Source: Lysobacter sp. GX 14042 (GTDB taxonomy: Bacteria > Pseudomonadota > Gammaproteobacteria > Xanthomonadales > Xanthomonadaceae). From it: 64,000 nucleotides of DNA. Every line of letters begins with the position of its first letter. Positions within the stretch are counted from its first letter, which is position 1. Shown here one piece after another: positions 55,350 through 64,000 of the stretch. The stretch lies in assembly GCF_021390425.1 (NCBI RefSeq), contig NZ_JAJUWY010000001.1:62001-126000 (forward strand), in the 5' to 3' direction. Under the pieces are notes generated by a model that was not told the origin of the DNA, searched no databases, and saw nothing but the letters and a program-made list of their open reading frames with translations. Position numbers and translations under genes: made by a program.

Positions 55350-55418
55350 CGTCTTTTTCCTCGTCTTGGGTTGCAGCAGGTGGACCACTTCCATGAATTC
55401 CGTCTGATCAGGACGGCA

Positions 55419-56735
55419 TCAACGCGGCGTACGGAACGGCCCCCAGGCCGGTTCCCGGACATCACCGTCGGCCAGCACCAGGCGCTGTCGCACCCGGCCG
55501 TCCGCGGACACTGCATAGAGCACCCCGCGGGTACCCTCTCGCGCAGCATAGATGATCATCGCGCCGTTTGGCGCGAAGCTCGGCGACTCGTCGAGCGAGC
55601 CCGGCGAGAGCGTGCTCCAGCGTGGGCTGCCGAGGCTCGAATCCATCATCGCCACCCGGAACACGTTGCCACCGCCCTGCGCCGTCGCCAGCTTGTTCCC
55701 GTACCTGGAAACCGTCGCGCTGGCGTTGTAGCTGCCCTGGAAAGTGACCCGGCTGGCGCTGCCGCCGCTGGCCGGCACCTGGTAGATCTGCGGCTGGCCG
55801 CCCCGGTCGGAGGTGAAGTAGATCGTGCCGCCGTCCGCGCTCCAGGTCGGCTCGGTATCGATGCCGAAATGGTTGGTCAACTGGGTCAGCGAGCGGCTGG
55901 CCAGGTCCATCACGTAGACCTCCGGGTTGCCGCTGCGCGACAGCGTCAGCGCCAGCCGGTTGCCGTCGGGCGAGAACTCGGGTGCGCCGTTGATGCCGCG
56001 GAAGCGCGAGACCACCTCGCGGCTGCCGGTGGAGATGTTCTGGATCCAGATTTCCGAGTTGCCCCCCTCGAAGCTGACGTAGGCCAGCCGGTTGCCGTCG
56101 GGGCTCCACGACGGGGACAGCAGCGGCTCCGGGGAGCGGACCACGGTCTGCGGGTTGTGCCCGTCGGAATCGGCGACCACCAGTGCGTACTGGGCATCGC
56201 GGCCGACCCCGGTGGCGGTCACGTAGGCGATGCGGGTGAAGAACGCGCCCGGCACGCCGAGGATCTCCTCGTAGATCGCATCGGCGATCTGGTGGGCGAC
56301 ATCACGCATCGCCCCGGCACGCGCGGTCATCGCCAGGCCTATCAGCCGGTTCTGGGTCGCCACGTCGAACAACTCGTACTCGACCCGGTAGCTGCCCGAG
56401 CCGGCATCCAGCACCCGTCCGACCACCAGGTAGTCCTGGTTGAGCGCGCGCCAGGTCGGATAGTTGACCTCGCCGCCGCGGGTGGGGCGTTCGACCAGGT
56501 CGCGCTCGGGCAGCGCACGGAACTGCCCGGATCGGTTGAGGTCGGCCGCGATCACCGCGCCGACGTCGGTGTCCGGCGCCGTGCCACGGCCCTGGTAGGG
56601 CATCGGCACGACGGCGATCGGCAGGGCGGAGGCATGGCCGCCGACGATGTCGAGTTCCAGCGCCTGCTGGGCGACGGCGGCGAACGGCAGGAAAAAGGCA
56701 AGCAGCGCGGCAAGCCAGGGAGCGTGTCGTTTCAT
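55419..56735 (-). CDS. tolB: Tol-Pal translocation protein TolB
   Basis: 438 residues, similar to the 430 of E. coli. Signal peptide MKRHAPWLAALLAFFLPFAA, an N-terminal domain (DVGAVIAADLNRSGQF), then a six-blade beta propeller with repeated SPSWSPDGNRLAY, APEFSPDGNRLAL and EPTWSADGGTIYFTS motifs. It interacts with Pal and TolA in the periplasm. Start ATG 56735; there are 89 nt between tolA and tolB. Confidence 0.97.
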   Translation of the reverse strand: MKRHAPWLAALLAFFLPFAAVAQQALELDIVGGHASALPIAVVPMPYQGRGTAPDTDVGAVIAADLNRSGQFRALPERDLVERPTRGGEVNYPTWRALNQDYLVVGRVLDAGSGSYRVEYELFDVATQNRLIGLAMTARAGAMRDVAHQIADAIYEEILGVPGAFFTRIAYVTATGVGRDAQYALVVADSDGHNPQTVVRSPEPLLSPSWSPDGNRLAYVSFEGGNSEIWIQNISTGSREVVSRFRGINGAPEFSPDGNRLALTLSRSGNPEVYVMDLASRSLTQLTNHFGIDTEPTWSADGGTIYFTSDRGGQPQIYQVPASGGSASRVTFQGSYNASATVSRYGNKLATAQGGGNVFRVAMMDSSLGSPRWSTLSPGSLDESPSFAPNGAMIIYAAREGTRGVLYAVSADGRVRQRLVLADGDVREPAWGPFRTPR

Positions 56736-56824
56736 CGGCGGGTCCTGACAACAGGGCTGAACGTGTAACAGCATGCGCGTGAACGCATTCTCAAAGCTGA
56801 ACGGGAGTCTGGCAACACGGTGGG

Positions 56825-57774
56825 TCAATCCTGGGCGACGAAGTTGAGCCGCAGCTCGCGCGCGAAGACCTTCTCGAAGCCGCTGTAGGGCAAAGGCTGC
56901 GCCTTGAGCACGGCGGCCTCGATCGAGCGGCGGCCCTGTTCGTCGTAGCTGCAGGGATTGCCGACGTCCACGCTCATCACCTCGCCCCCCGGCAGCTGGC
57001 GGATCACCAAGGTGCAGCGCGCGCCGATGGGCACGGTCTCCGGCCGGGTCCACTTGGCGCGGATCGCCTCGGTGAGCGCGGCGGCATAGCGTGCGCGCAG
57101 GCCGGTGTCGTCGCCCTGGTTGCCCGGCGGCGGACTGGCGCTGCCGGTCGCGGTGTCCGCGGCCTCGCGCGCCTCGGCCAGCTGGCGGGCCTTCTGCTCG
57201 AGCAGCTTGCGTTCGCGTTCGGCCTTCTCGCGCTCGCTGCGGATCTCCGCCAGCTTGCGCTCGCGCTCGGCCTGCTGTTCGGCACGGCGGCGCTTCTGCT
57301 CGGCCTCTTCCTGGCGCTTGCGCTCGGTGAGGTCGATCTGCTCCTGGCGACGCTTCTCCTCCTGCAGCCGTGCGTTTTCCTCCGCCGGGGTCGGCGTGGG
57401 CTCGGCGACCACCTCGTCCTGCTCGACGGGATCGGGCTCGGGGATCGATTCCTGCGGGGCCTGCTGCGGCGGCGCCGGGGCATCCTGCGGGCGCGGCTCG
57501 GGTTCGGGTTGCGGAAGCGGGGCGACCGGCTCCGGTTCCGGTTCCGGTTCGGGTTCCGGCAGCGGCACCGGGTCCGGGCGCTCGCTCAGGGTCTGGCGCA
57601 TCGCCGCGGACAGCGCGTTGGCATCGACCAGCTTGGCCTCCACCGGCGAGCCGGCGGCCGAGACCGTCTCCGGCGCACGGGTCCACCACAGGCCGATGAA
57701 CATCAGGCCGAACAGCACCAGGTGCAGGACGACCGCCAGCACCACGGCCTGGACGGTGTCGGCTCGGGTCTCCC

Positions 57775-57778
<4 letters not shown>
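56825..57778 (-). CDS. tolA: Tol-Pal protein TolA
   Basis: 317 residues. Membrane anchor at about 10-32, a Pro-Glu repeat spacer (PEPEPEPEPEP near 75), a long charged helix at about 130-205 rich in Lys/Arg/Glu, and a C-terminal domain with LTEAIRAKWTRPETVP and CTLVIRQLPGGEV. It bridges inner and outer membranes using energy from TolQR. The start is GTG at 57778, overlapping the tolR stop as GTGA. The Pro-Glu repeat makes a CCGGTT-type DNA repeat at 57526-57560. Confidence 0.94.
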
Positions 57779-58218
<440 letters not shown>

Positions 58219-58222
58219 GGCC

Positions 58223-59002
58223 TTACTCCTGCCCGGACTGGCGCTCGAGGATCGAGGCGAACTCCTCGGAGAACGCGTCGTAGCGCACCGCGATCCGCTC
58301 GACCTTGGTGGCGAAGCGGTTGTACGCCCACACCGCCGGGATCGCGGCGAACAGGCCCATCGCGGTGGCGATCAGCGCCTCGGAGATGCCCGGGGCGACC
58401 GTGGCGATGGTCGCCTCCTGCATGTTGGCCAGGCTGTGGAAGGAAATCATGATCCCCCACACGGTGCCGAACAGGCCGACGTAGGGCGCGATCGAGCCGA
58501 CGTTGGCGAGGAACTCCAGGTTGCGCTCCAGCCCGTCGAGCTCGCGCGCGGTCGCCACGCGCATGCCGCGCTGCGCCGCCTCCAGCTGCATCCGGCTGTC
58601 GACCACCCGGCGCTGCCGGGAGTACTCGCGGAAGCCCGATTCGAAGATCGCCTCCATGCCGCCCACCTCGCGGTTGCGCTCGGAGGCACCGGCGTACAGC
58701 CGGGTCAGCTCGGTGCCCGACCAGAAGCGTTCCTCGAAGCTTTCCGCCTCGCGATCGGCACGGTCCAGGACCTTCTTCTTGCGGAAGATGATCACCCAGG
58801 ACGCGATCGAGGCGGCGATCAGCAACAGCATCACCAGCTGCACCGGAATGCTGGCGTGCAGCACCAGGTCCAGGTAATTGAATCCGCCATCGAGCTGCAC
58901 CGGCCCGGTGGGCGCGGCGGGCAGGTTGCTGGTGGCGGCGTCGACCGCCTCGGGCAGCGGCTCGACCTGCGCGGCCTGCATGGCCAGGGTCGCCGCGATC
59001 AT
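58223..59002 (-). CDS. tolQ: Tol-Pal protein TolQ (ExbB family)
   Basis: 259 residues with three membrane helices: about 45-67 (PVQLVMLLLIAASIASWVII), about 165-190 and 200-220, and the ExbB/TolQ motif SIAPYVGLFGTVWGIM with ATAMGLFAAIPAVWAYN. First gene of tolQRAB-pal. ATG 59002 is preceded by GGGAG seven bases upstream and overlaps the stop of a 25-codon leader frame in an ATGA quartet. The first about 40 residues (before LDLVLHA) are longer than usual and Ala/Pro-rich. Confidence 0.95.
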   Translation of the reverse strand: MIAATLAMQAAQVEPLPEAVDAATSNLPAAPTGPVQLDGGFNYLDLVLHASIPVQLVMLLLIAASIASWVIIFRKKKVLDRADREAESFEERFWSGTELTRLYAGASERNREVGGMEAIFESGFREYSRQRRVVDSRMQLEAAQRGMRVATARELDGLERNLEFLANVGSIAPYVGLFGTVWGIMISFHSLANMQEATIATVAPGISEALIATAMGLFAAIPAVWAYNRFATKVERIAVRYDAFSEEFASILERQSGQE

Positions 59003-59076
59003 CGGGCTGCTCCCATGGTGGCCGCGCCATGGCCGGCGCACGGGAACGGAAGGAAGTCGGTCAGCCTGGATGTCAT
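58999..59076 (-). CDS. Possible 25-residue leader peptide coupled to tolQ
   Basis: ATG 59076 has a good GGAG seven bases upstream (CGGAGAAACTGCATG). The frame codes MTSRLTDFLPFPCAGHGAATMGAAR-like residues and stops in TGA overlapping the tolQ ATG (ATGA, 58999-59002). Length and coupling are suggestive of a leader or a small protein; it could also be chance in the 150-nt gap upstream of tolQ. Confidence 0.35.
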   Translation of the reverse strand: MTSRLTDFLPFPCAGHGAATMGAAR

Positions 59077-59152
59077 GCAGTTTCTCCGCCCGTCTCCGGG
59101 CACTTGTTGTCCATTCGGGTTGTAGCGGGGCACGTCGCCATGGCCGGGGTGC

Positions 59153-59554
59153 TCAAACGGCCTCCAGCCGGGCCCGCAGCGCCTCCAGCAGCGGCGGGGT
59201 GATCGCGCAGGGCCGGAAGCCCTCCACGTCCACCGAGGCCACCCGCACGCGGGCATCGACCAGCACCTCCTCGCCGCGGCTGACCCGCTGGGCGAACACC
59301 GCACTGGCCCGCCGGCACTCCACCAGCATGCAGTCCACCGCGAGCAGGTCGTCCAGCCGGGCCGGGCGACGGAAATCGATCTCCATCGCCCGCACCACGA
59401 ACTGCAGACCGTGTTCGCTGCGCAGAAGTTCCTGGCCAAAGCCCTGCCCGCGCATCCATTCGCTGCGCGCGCGCTCCATGAAGGCCAGGTACTGGGCGTG
59501 GTAGACCACGCCACCGGCATCGGTGTCTTCCCAGTAGACGCGGATTGGATGCAT
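59153..59554 (-). CDS. ybgC: Tol-Pal-associated acyl-CoA thioesterase YbgC
   Basis: 133 residues of the hot-dog fold. The signature VYWEDTDAGGVVYHAQYLAFMERAR carries the catalytic Asp (EDTDAGG) and Tyr. It hydrolyses short acyl-CoA, acts in phospholipid metabolism and is genetically tied to tol. ATG 59554 is the start that fits the family length; upstream in-frame sequence is a (Pro-Leu)n low-complexity stretch coded by a hexanucleotide repeat, and I do not include it. Confidence 0.94.
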   Translation of the reverse strand: MHPIRVYWEDTDAGGVVYHAQYLAFMERARSEWMRGQGFGQELLRSEHGLQFVVRAMEIDFRRPARLDDLLAVDCMLVECRRASAVFAQRVSRGEEVLVDARVRVASVDVEGFRPCAITPPLLEALRARLEAV

Positions 59555-59594
59555 GGAGCGAGGAACGAGTTGAGAGGAATGAGGAACGAGTAAG

Positions 59595-59633
<39 letters not shown>

Positions 59634-59660
59634 CAGCGTTGGACGCTAGCGGAAGTGGTA

Positions 59661-60701
59661 TCAGAAAAGGGGAGGAGTGGAAGGGCCCTGTTCACGGTTC
59701 GTTTGCCTTGGTTCCAGGCCGAGGTGGCGATAGGCCTTCTGGGTGGCCATGCGGCCGCGCGCGGTACGCACCAGGAAGCCCTGCTGGATCAGGTAGGGCT
59801 CGATCACGTCCTCGAGCGTGCCGCGCTCCTCGCTCAGCGCCGCGGCCAGCGATTCCACGCCGACCGGACCGCCGTCGAACGCCTCGATGATGGTGCCGAC
59901 CAGCCGCCGGTCAAGCTCGTCGAAGCCCTCCGGGTCGATCTTCAGCATGGACAGTGCCGCGGCGGCCGTTGCGGTGTCGATGTGCCCGCCGGCGCGCACC
60001 TGGGCGAAGTCCCGGACCCGGCGCAGCAGCCGGTTGGCGATGCGCGGGGTGCCGCGGGCACGCCGGGCGATCTCGGCGGCGCCGGCCGGCTCGCAGTCGA
60101 TGCCGAGGATCCGCGCCGAGCGGCGGACGATCTTCGTCAGTTCCTCGGCGCTGTAGAACTCCAGCCGCTGGACGATGCCAAAGCGGTCGCGCAGCGGCGC
60201 GGTCAGCAGCCCGGCCCGGGTGGTCGCCCCGATCAGGGTGAACGGCGGCAGATCGAGCTTGATCGAGCGCGCGGCCGGTCCCTCGCCGATCATGATGTCG
60301 ATCTGGTAGTCCTCCATCGCCGGATACAGGACCTCCTCGACCACCGGCGAAAGCCGGTGGATCTCGTCGACGAACAGCACGTCGTTGGGCTGCAGGTTGG
60401 TCAGCAGCGCGGCCAGGTCACCAGCCTTCTCGATCACCGGCCCCGAGGTCACCCGCAGGTTGACTCCCAGTTCGTTGGCGATCACGTGGCTCAGGGTGGT
60501 CTTGCCCAGCCCCGGCGGGCCGAAGATCAGCACGTGGTCGAGCGCCTCGCCGCGCCCTTTGGCCGCTTCGATGTAGATCTTCAGCTGCTCGCGGACCGGT
60601 TGCTGGCCGAGGTATTCGTCCAGGCTTTTCGGCCGGATCGAGGCCTCGACGGCGTCGTCCTCGCGGGTGGCATCGGCGGCAATCAGGCGCTCTTCTTCCA
60701 T
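59661..60701 (-). CDS. ruvB: Holliday junction branch migration ATPase RuvB
   Basis: 346 residues, like the 336 of E. coli. AAA+ motor with Walker [14 protein letters not shown] near residue 65, Walker [14 protein letters not shown], sensor [12 protein letters not shown] (the RuvB signature) and arginine finger region LRDRFGI, then a winged-helix domain ([24 protein letters not shown]). It works with RuvA and RuvC, whose genes are at 63.1-64 kb. ATG 60701 is chosen, and upstream sequence is not conserved. Confidence 0.97.
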   Translation of the reverse strand: MEEERLIAADATREDDAVEASIRPKSLDEYLGQQPVREQLKIYIEAAKGRGEALDHVLIFGPPGLGKTTLSHVIANELGVNLRVTSGPVIEKAGDLAALLTNLQPNDVLFVDEIHRLSPVVEEVLYPAMEDYQIDIMIGEGPAARSIKLDLPPFTLIGATTRAGLLTAPLRDRFGIVQRLEFYSAEELTKIVRRSARILGIDCEPAGAAEIARRARGTPRIANRLLRRVRDFAQVRAGGHIDTATAAAALSMLKIDPEGFDELDRRLVGTIIEAFDGGPVGVESLAAALSEERGTLEDVIEPYLIQQGFLVRTARGRMATQKAYRHLGLEPRQTNREQGPSTPPLF

Positions 60702-61161
60702 CCGGCTATCGTCGCATGCGGGGGGCTCCGGAAGGAGCGTCGCGCGTGCAGGGTGCTTGCCGGTCGGTTCGGTCTGGCCATCCATGGCCAGACTCACCGA
60801 GCGCAGGCCATCCATGACCTGCTCCGGCAACACCCTGCCCGCACGCCGCCCAGGCGGTTTGGTTGGCGCGGCACAAGGTGGGGTTGGATATCCGAAGAAC
60901 TGCACCCGCGCCCGGTCGCAAACTCACGGATAACAGCGCTGATCGCCGACTCCAGAGCCGGACTTCGTTGTCGAAACAGCGTGGCGTACCCAAAGACGCC
61001 CGCGAACACAGAGACGAAACACCCCCCGCTTTTGACCAAAGCCCACCCTCCCGCAGGTGGATCTTCTTGCGGTGTCGCCTGCACCCCCGATCACGCCGCA
61101 AAACCAAGGCGCCGCTCCCCCCGGAGCCCACGCTGTATCCGCCGCGTGCCCCGGAAAGGAG
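60702..61161. other. 460-nt non-coding gap between kup and ruvB
   Basis: The only gap longer than 300 nt. It holds two small hairpins (60772-60793 and 60803-60822), a short GCTTT-TGACC-AAAGC palindrome (61029-61043), and a lower-G+C tract at about 60880-61060. I see no tRNA, no T-run terminator and no frame with a family match. It must hold the ruvB promoter. It reads like decayed or regulatory sequence. Confidence 0.55.
60772..60822. repeat. Doublet of CCATCCATG-core hairpins (REP-like)
   Basis: First hairpin: GTCTGGCCAT (60772-60781), CC, ATGGCCAGAC (60784-60793), a perfect 10-bp inverted repeat. Second: GCAGGCCAT (60803-60811), CC, ATGACCTGC (60814-60822), with one mismatch. Both share the core CCATCCATG, nine bases apart, a layout like paired REP units. 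Confidence 0.7.
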
Positions 61162-63081
61162 TCAGATCTCCACCTGCGCCCCCAACTCCACCATCCGGTT
61201 GCCCGGAATGTGGAAGAACCCGCTGGCCGGTGCCGCGTTGCGGTGCATGAAGGCGAACAGCCGGTCGCGCCACACCGGCATGCCGCGATTGCCCATCGCC
61301 ACCACCGTCTCGCGGCTGGCGAACCAGGTGGTCTCCATCGGGTCGATCACCATGCCGCCCTCCTCGTCGCAGGAGCGCATCAGCGCCAGCGGCACGTCGG
61401 GCACCTCCATGAAGCCGAAGCGCACGATCACCCGGTGGAAGCCGTCGCCGACCGCGTCGATCCGCAGCCGGCGCTCGGGCGGGGCGTAGGGGAGCGTCAG
61501 GGTCTCGACGGTCAGGAACAGGTTGCGTTCGTGCAGCACCTTGTTGTGCTTGAGGTTGTGCAGCAGGGCATGCGGGACCACGCCCTTGTCGGCGGTCAGG
61601 AAGATCGCGGTGCCCGGGACCCGGACCGGTGGGGACAGCATCAGGCCGGGCAGGAAGGTGTCCAGCTGGATGCCTTCCTTCTGGATCGCCTCGCGCAGCA
61701 GCCCGCGGCCGCGGCGCCAGGTCCGCAACAGGGTGAACAGCACGATGCCCAGGGCCAGCGGGAACCAGCCGCCGGCCGGGATCTTGGCCGCATTGGCGAC
61801 CACGAAGGCGATGTCACCGGCCAGGAACACCACGCACAGCGGCAGCACCCACCAGCGCCAGCGCGGCCACAGCGCGCGCGCCACCAGGGCCAGCAGCAGG
61901 GTGTCGATCAGCATCGTCCCCGACACCGACACGCCGTAGGCGGTCGCCAGCGCCGAGGAGCTGCCGAAGGCCAGCACCAGCAGCACCACGACCACCGCCA
62001 TCGACCAGTTGACCGCGGGGATGTAGATCTGCCCGATGGTGTCGCGGGAGGTGTGGCGGGTGTTCATGCGCGGGATATAGCCCAGCTGCATCGCCTGCCG
62101 GGTGACCGAGAAGGCGCCGGTGATCACCGCCTGGGAGGCGATCACGGTGGCCGCGGTGGCCAGGATGACCATCGGGATCCGGCCCCATTCGGGAACCCCG
62201 ACGTAGAACGGGTTGCGGATCGCGTCCGGGTCCTCGAGCACCAGTGCACCCTGGCCCAGATAGTTGAGCATCAGCGCCGGCAGCACGAAGCAGTACCAGG
62301 CGATGCGCACCGGCCGGGCGCCGAAATGACCCATGTCGGTGTAGATCGCCTCGCCGCCGGTGACCGCCAGCACCACTGCGCCCAGGATGAAGATCCCGCC
62401 GACGCTGTGGTCGACGAAGAAGCGCATCGCCCAGACCGGGTTGATCGCCTGCAGCACCTCCGGCTCATGGAAGATGTTGGCCACACCCAACACCGCCAGC
62501 ACCAGGAACCACAGGCCGGTGACCGGTCCGAACACCTTGCCGACCTTTTCGGTGCCGAAGCGCTGGACGGAAAACAGCGCGACCAGCACCAGCACCGTGA
62601 TCGGCACCACCCAGCGGCCGAACTCCGGCGCGACCACCTCCAGGCCCTCCAGCGCCGACAGCACCGAGATCGCCGGGGTGATCACCCCGTCGCCGAAGAA
62701 CAGCGCCGCGCCGAACACGCCGAGGAGGCCGACCAGGTAGCTCGAGCGCGCGTGCCCGGCCAGGGTGCGCTGGGCCAGCGCCATCAGCGCCATGATCCCG
62801 CCCTCGCCGGCGTTGTCGGCGCGGGTGATGATGGTGACGTACTTGACCGTCACCACCAGGTTCAGCGCCCAGAACACCAGCGAAAGGATGCCCAGCACGG
62901 TGTCGTGGTCGGCCACCAGGCCGTAGTGCGGACTGAAGGCTTCCTTGAGTGTGTACAGCGGGCTGGTGCCGATGTCGCCGAAGACGACGCCGACCGCGGC
63001 CAGCACCAGTCCGGCCAGCCCGGTCCTGGCCGGGGAAGGCGCTGCAGCCCCGCGGGCGCGGGCGAAACGGGGTAAGGGCAT
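61162..63081 (-). CDS. kup: Low-affinity potassium uptake transporter Kup
   Basis: 639 residues with about twelve membrane helices in the first 430 and a cytoplasmic C-terminal domain. Family marks: [19 protein letters not shown] at the start, [14 protein letters not shown], and [14 protein letters not shown]. It takes up K+ with protons. ATG 63081 is chosen because AGGAAACC stands just upstream; a GTG at 63093 would add four residues. It sits between ruvA and ruvB, splitting the usual ruvCAB cluster. Confidence 0.95.
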   Translation of the reverse strand: MPLPRFARARGAAAPSPARTGLAGLVLAAVGVVFGDIGTSPLYTLKEAFSPHYGLVADHDTVLGILSLVFWALNLVVTVKYVTIITRADNAGEGGIMALMALAQRTLAGHARSSYLVGLLGVFGAALFFGDGVITPAISVLSALEGLEVVAPEFGRWVVPITVLVLVALFSVQRFGTEKVGKVFGPVTGLWFLVLAVLGVANIFHEPEVLQAINPVWAMRFFVDHSVGGIFILGAVVLAVTGGEAIYTDMGHFGARPVRIAWYCFVLPALMLNYLGQGALVLEDPDAIRNPFYVGVPEWGRIPMVILATAATVIASQAVITGAFSVTRQAMQLGYIPRMNTRHTSRDTIGQIYIPAVNWSMAVVVVLLVLAFGSSSALATAYGVSVSGTMLIDTLLLALVARALWPRWRWWVLPLCVVFLAGDIAFVVANAAKIPAGGWFPLALGIVLFTLLRTWRRGRGLLREAIQKEGIQLDTFLPGLMLSPPVRVPGTAIFLTADKGVVPHALLHNLKHNKVLHERNLFLTVETLTLPYAPPERRLRIDAVGDGFHRVIVRFGFMEVPDVPLALMRSCDEEGGMVIDPMETTWFASRETVVAMGNRGMPVWRDRLFAFMHRNAAPASGFFHIPGNRMVELGAQVEI

Positions 63082-63115
63082 GGTTTCCTGCACGGCCGCC
63101 AGGGCCGCGGCCGGG

Positions 63116-63706
63116 TCAACGAAGCGCGGACTGTAGCGCCTTGCGGATGATGACGGCAGCCTCGTCGCCGGGGGCGGTGGCGGCGCGCGCCATCTTCACC
63201 GCCTCGGCGGGCTTGTAGCCCAGTTGCTGCAGGGCGATCACCGCCTCGGACTGCGGGTCGGCCGGCGCTCCGGACGGGCCGGCGGCGGCACCGGCGCCCA
63301 GCAGGTCGGCAGCCCGGTCGCGCAGCTCGACCACGATGCGCTCGGCGGTCTTCTTGCCGATGCCCGGGATCCGGGTCAGCGCCGCGGTGTCGCCGGCCTG
63401 CACCAGCCGGGCGAACTCGTCCACGCTGGCCCCGGACAGGATCGCCAGGGCGATCTTCGCCCCGATGCCGGATACCCGCTGCACATCACGGAACATCCGC
63501 CGCTCGGACTCGGTAAGGAAGCCGTACAGCGAAACGCTGTCTTCCTTCTGCGCATAGTGGGTCGACAGCACCACCTCGCGGCCGACCTCGGGCAGGTCGT
63601 AGAAGGTGCTCATCGGCGCCTCCAGCTCGTAGCCCACTCCGGCGACATCGACCAGCAGCCAGGGCGGCTGCTTGTGTACCAGGATGCCTTTCAGGCGACC
63701 GATCAT
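63116..63706 (-). CDS. ruvA: Holliday junction branch migration protein RuvA
   Basis: 196 residues. It starts [10 protein letters not shown], the usual RuvA start; an ATG one codon upstream (63709) has AAGGGAG at a close distance and is possible too. The OB-fold is followed by helix-hairpin-helix motifs ([15 protein letters not shown] and [18 protein letters not shown]), then domain III ([21 protein letters not shown]) that contacts RuvB. It binds four-way junctions. 25 nt separate it from ruvC. Confidence 0.96.
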   Translation of the reverse strand: MIGRLKGILVHKQPPWLLVDVAGVGYELEAPMSTFYDLPEVGREVVLSTHYAQKEDSVSLYGFLTESERRMFRDVQRVSGIGAKIALAILSGASVDEFARLVQAGDTAALTRIPGIGKKTAERIVVELRDRAADLLGAGAAAGPSGAPADPQSEAVIALQQLGYKPAEAVKMARAATAPGDEAAVIIRKALQSALR

Positions 63707-63731
63707 CATGCAACTCCCTTCTTCTTTCCCG

Positions 63732-64000
63732 TCATCGCCGGCGCAGCAGCGCCACGCCGACACCGGTGCGCTGGGCGGTGGCGCTCATGTGCGCGTGGGT
63801 CAGCGCCACCGCCAGGGCGTCGGCGGCGTCGGCCTGCAGGCGGGTGCCGTCGGCCAGGTTGAGCAGCAGCCGGACCATGTGCTGGACCTGCGACTTGTCG
63901 GCCGCGCCGCGCCCGACCAGCGACTGCTTGATCACCCGCGGGGCGTATTCGCTGACCTTGAGCCGGCGCCGCACCACGGTCGCCAGCGCGGCGCCGCGGG
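63732..64000 (-). CDS. ruvC: Crossover junction endodeoxyribonuclease RuvC, C-terminal part (runs off the window)
   Basis: About 89 C-terminal codons are present, from [21 protein letters not shown] through [26 protein letters not shown] to the [14 protein letters not shown] motif, which holds the last catalytic acidic residues. RuvC resolves Holliday junctions. The rest lies beyond 64000. It leads ruvC-ruvA on this strand. Confidence 0.95.
   Translation of the reverse strand, partial: RGAALATVVRRRLKVSEYAPRVIKQSLVGRGAADKSQVQHMVRLLLNLADGTRLQADAADALAVALTHAHMSATAQRTGVGVALLRRR

Overview
This is a chromosomal window of roughly 70% G+C (judged by eye), densely packed with genes and free of phage, insertion-sequence or CRISPR signatures. 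Gene content and order point to the Lysobacteraceae/Xanthomonadaceae, something like Lysobacter or Luteimonas. The indicators are gshB-tonB divergent from a pilGHIJ-chpA-chpB-chpC cluster, tolQRAB-pal-cpoB followed by queE-queC, and a ruvC-ruvA-kup-ruvB-ybgC order. Many genes on the minus strand overlap by 4 bases (ATGA or GTGA), so long co-translated operons are the rule and GTG starts are common.

Layout: 1-5.0 kb (minus) holds folA (partial), thyA, lgt, two TPM-domain genes with lemA, a terC-family gene and dgkA. 5.2-7.7 kb holds an orphan secreted protein, a leaderless LysM/C40-type protein and a lipoprotein isoaspartyl peptidase. 7.7-13.3 kb is a MacA / split-MacB exporter with a two-component system upstream. 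13.3-16.4 kb holds mazG, cysQ, nudE and rsmE (housecleaning and rRNA methylation). 16.4-27.9 kb is the Pil-Chp chemosensory operon controlling type IV pili. 28.1-31.3 kb is gshB-tonB plus an orphan secreted protein. 31.3-38.8 kb holds tsaB, a lipoprotein/DUF1023-type hydrolase pair, a dinG/yoaA helicase, a TPR lipoprotein and PBP1B. 39-50.5 kb holds a GT2-GT4 fusion, relA, an orphan secreted protein, hrpA, dps and recQ. 50.5-53.9 kb holds tRNA-Lys(UUU), ctaG, an SDR gene, queC and queE. 54-64 kb is tol-pal, ybgC, ruvB, kup, ruvA and ruvC (partial).

How the genes work together: PilJ, PilI, ChpA, PilG and PilH form a complete sensory-to-response-regulator path for twitching motility. The adaptation branch looks absent: there is no pilK methyltransferase, and the CheB-like protein has lost all three catalytic residues and the receiver aspartate. 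The Tol-Pal genes maintain the outer membrane, and a 25-codon leader frame may be coupled to tolQ. QueE and QueC work in the 7-deazaguanine (queuosine) pathway, while RuvABC and RecQ serve recombination.

Items most worth a second look are the degenerate ChpB, a 105-nt tandem duplication building a charged helix in ChpA, a REP-type palindrome read in frame inside hrpA, an actinobacterial-looking DUF1023 hydrolase translationally coupled to a lipoprotein, the leaderless LysM/collagen-like/C40 protein, and a MacA with an inserted helical module. No clearly new multi-gene system was found; these are the best leads.
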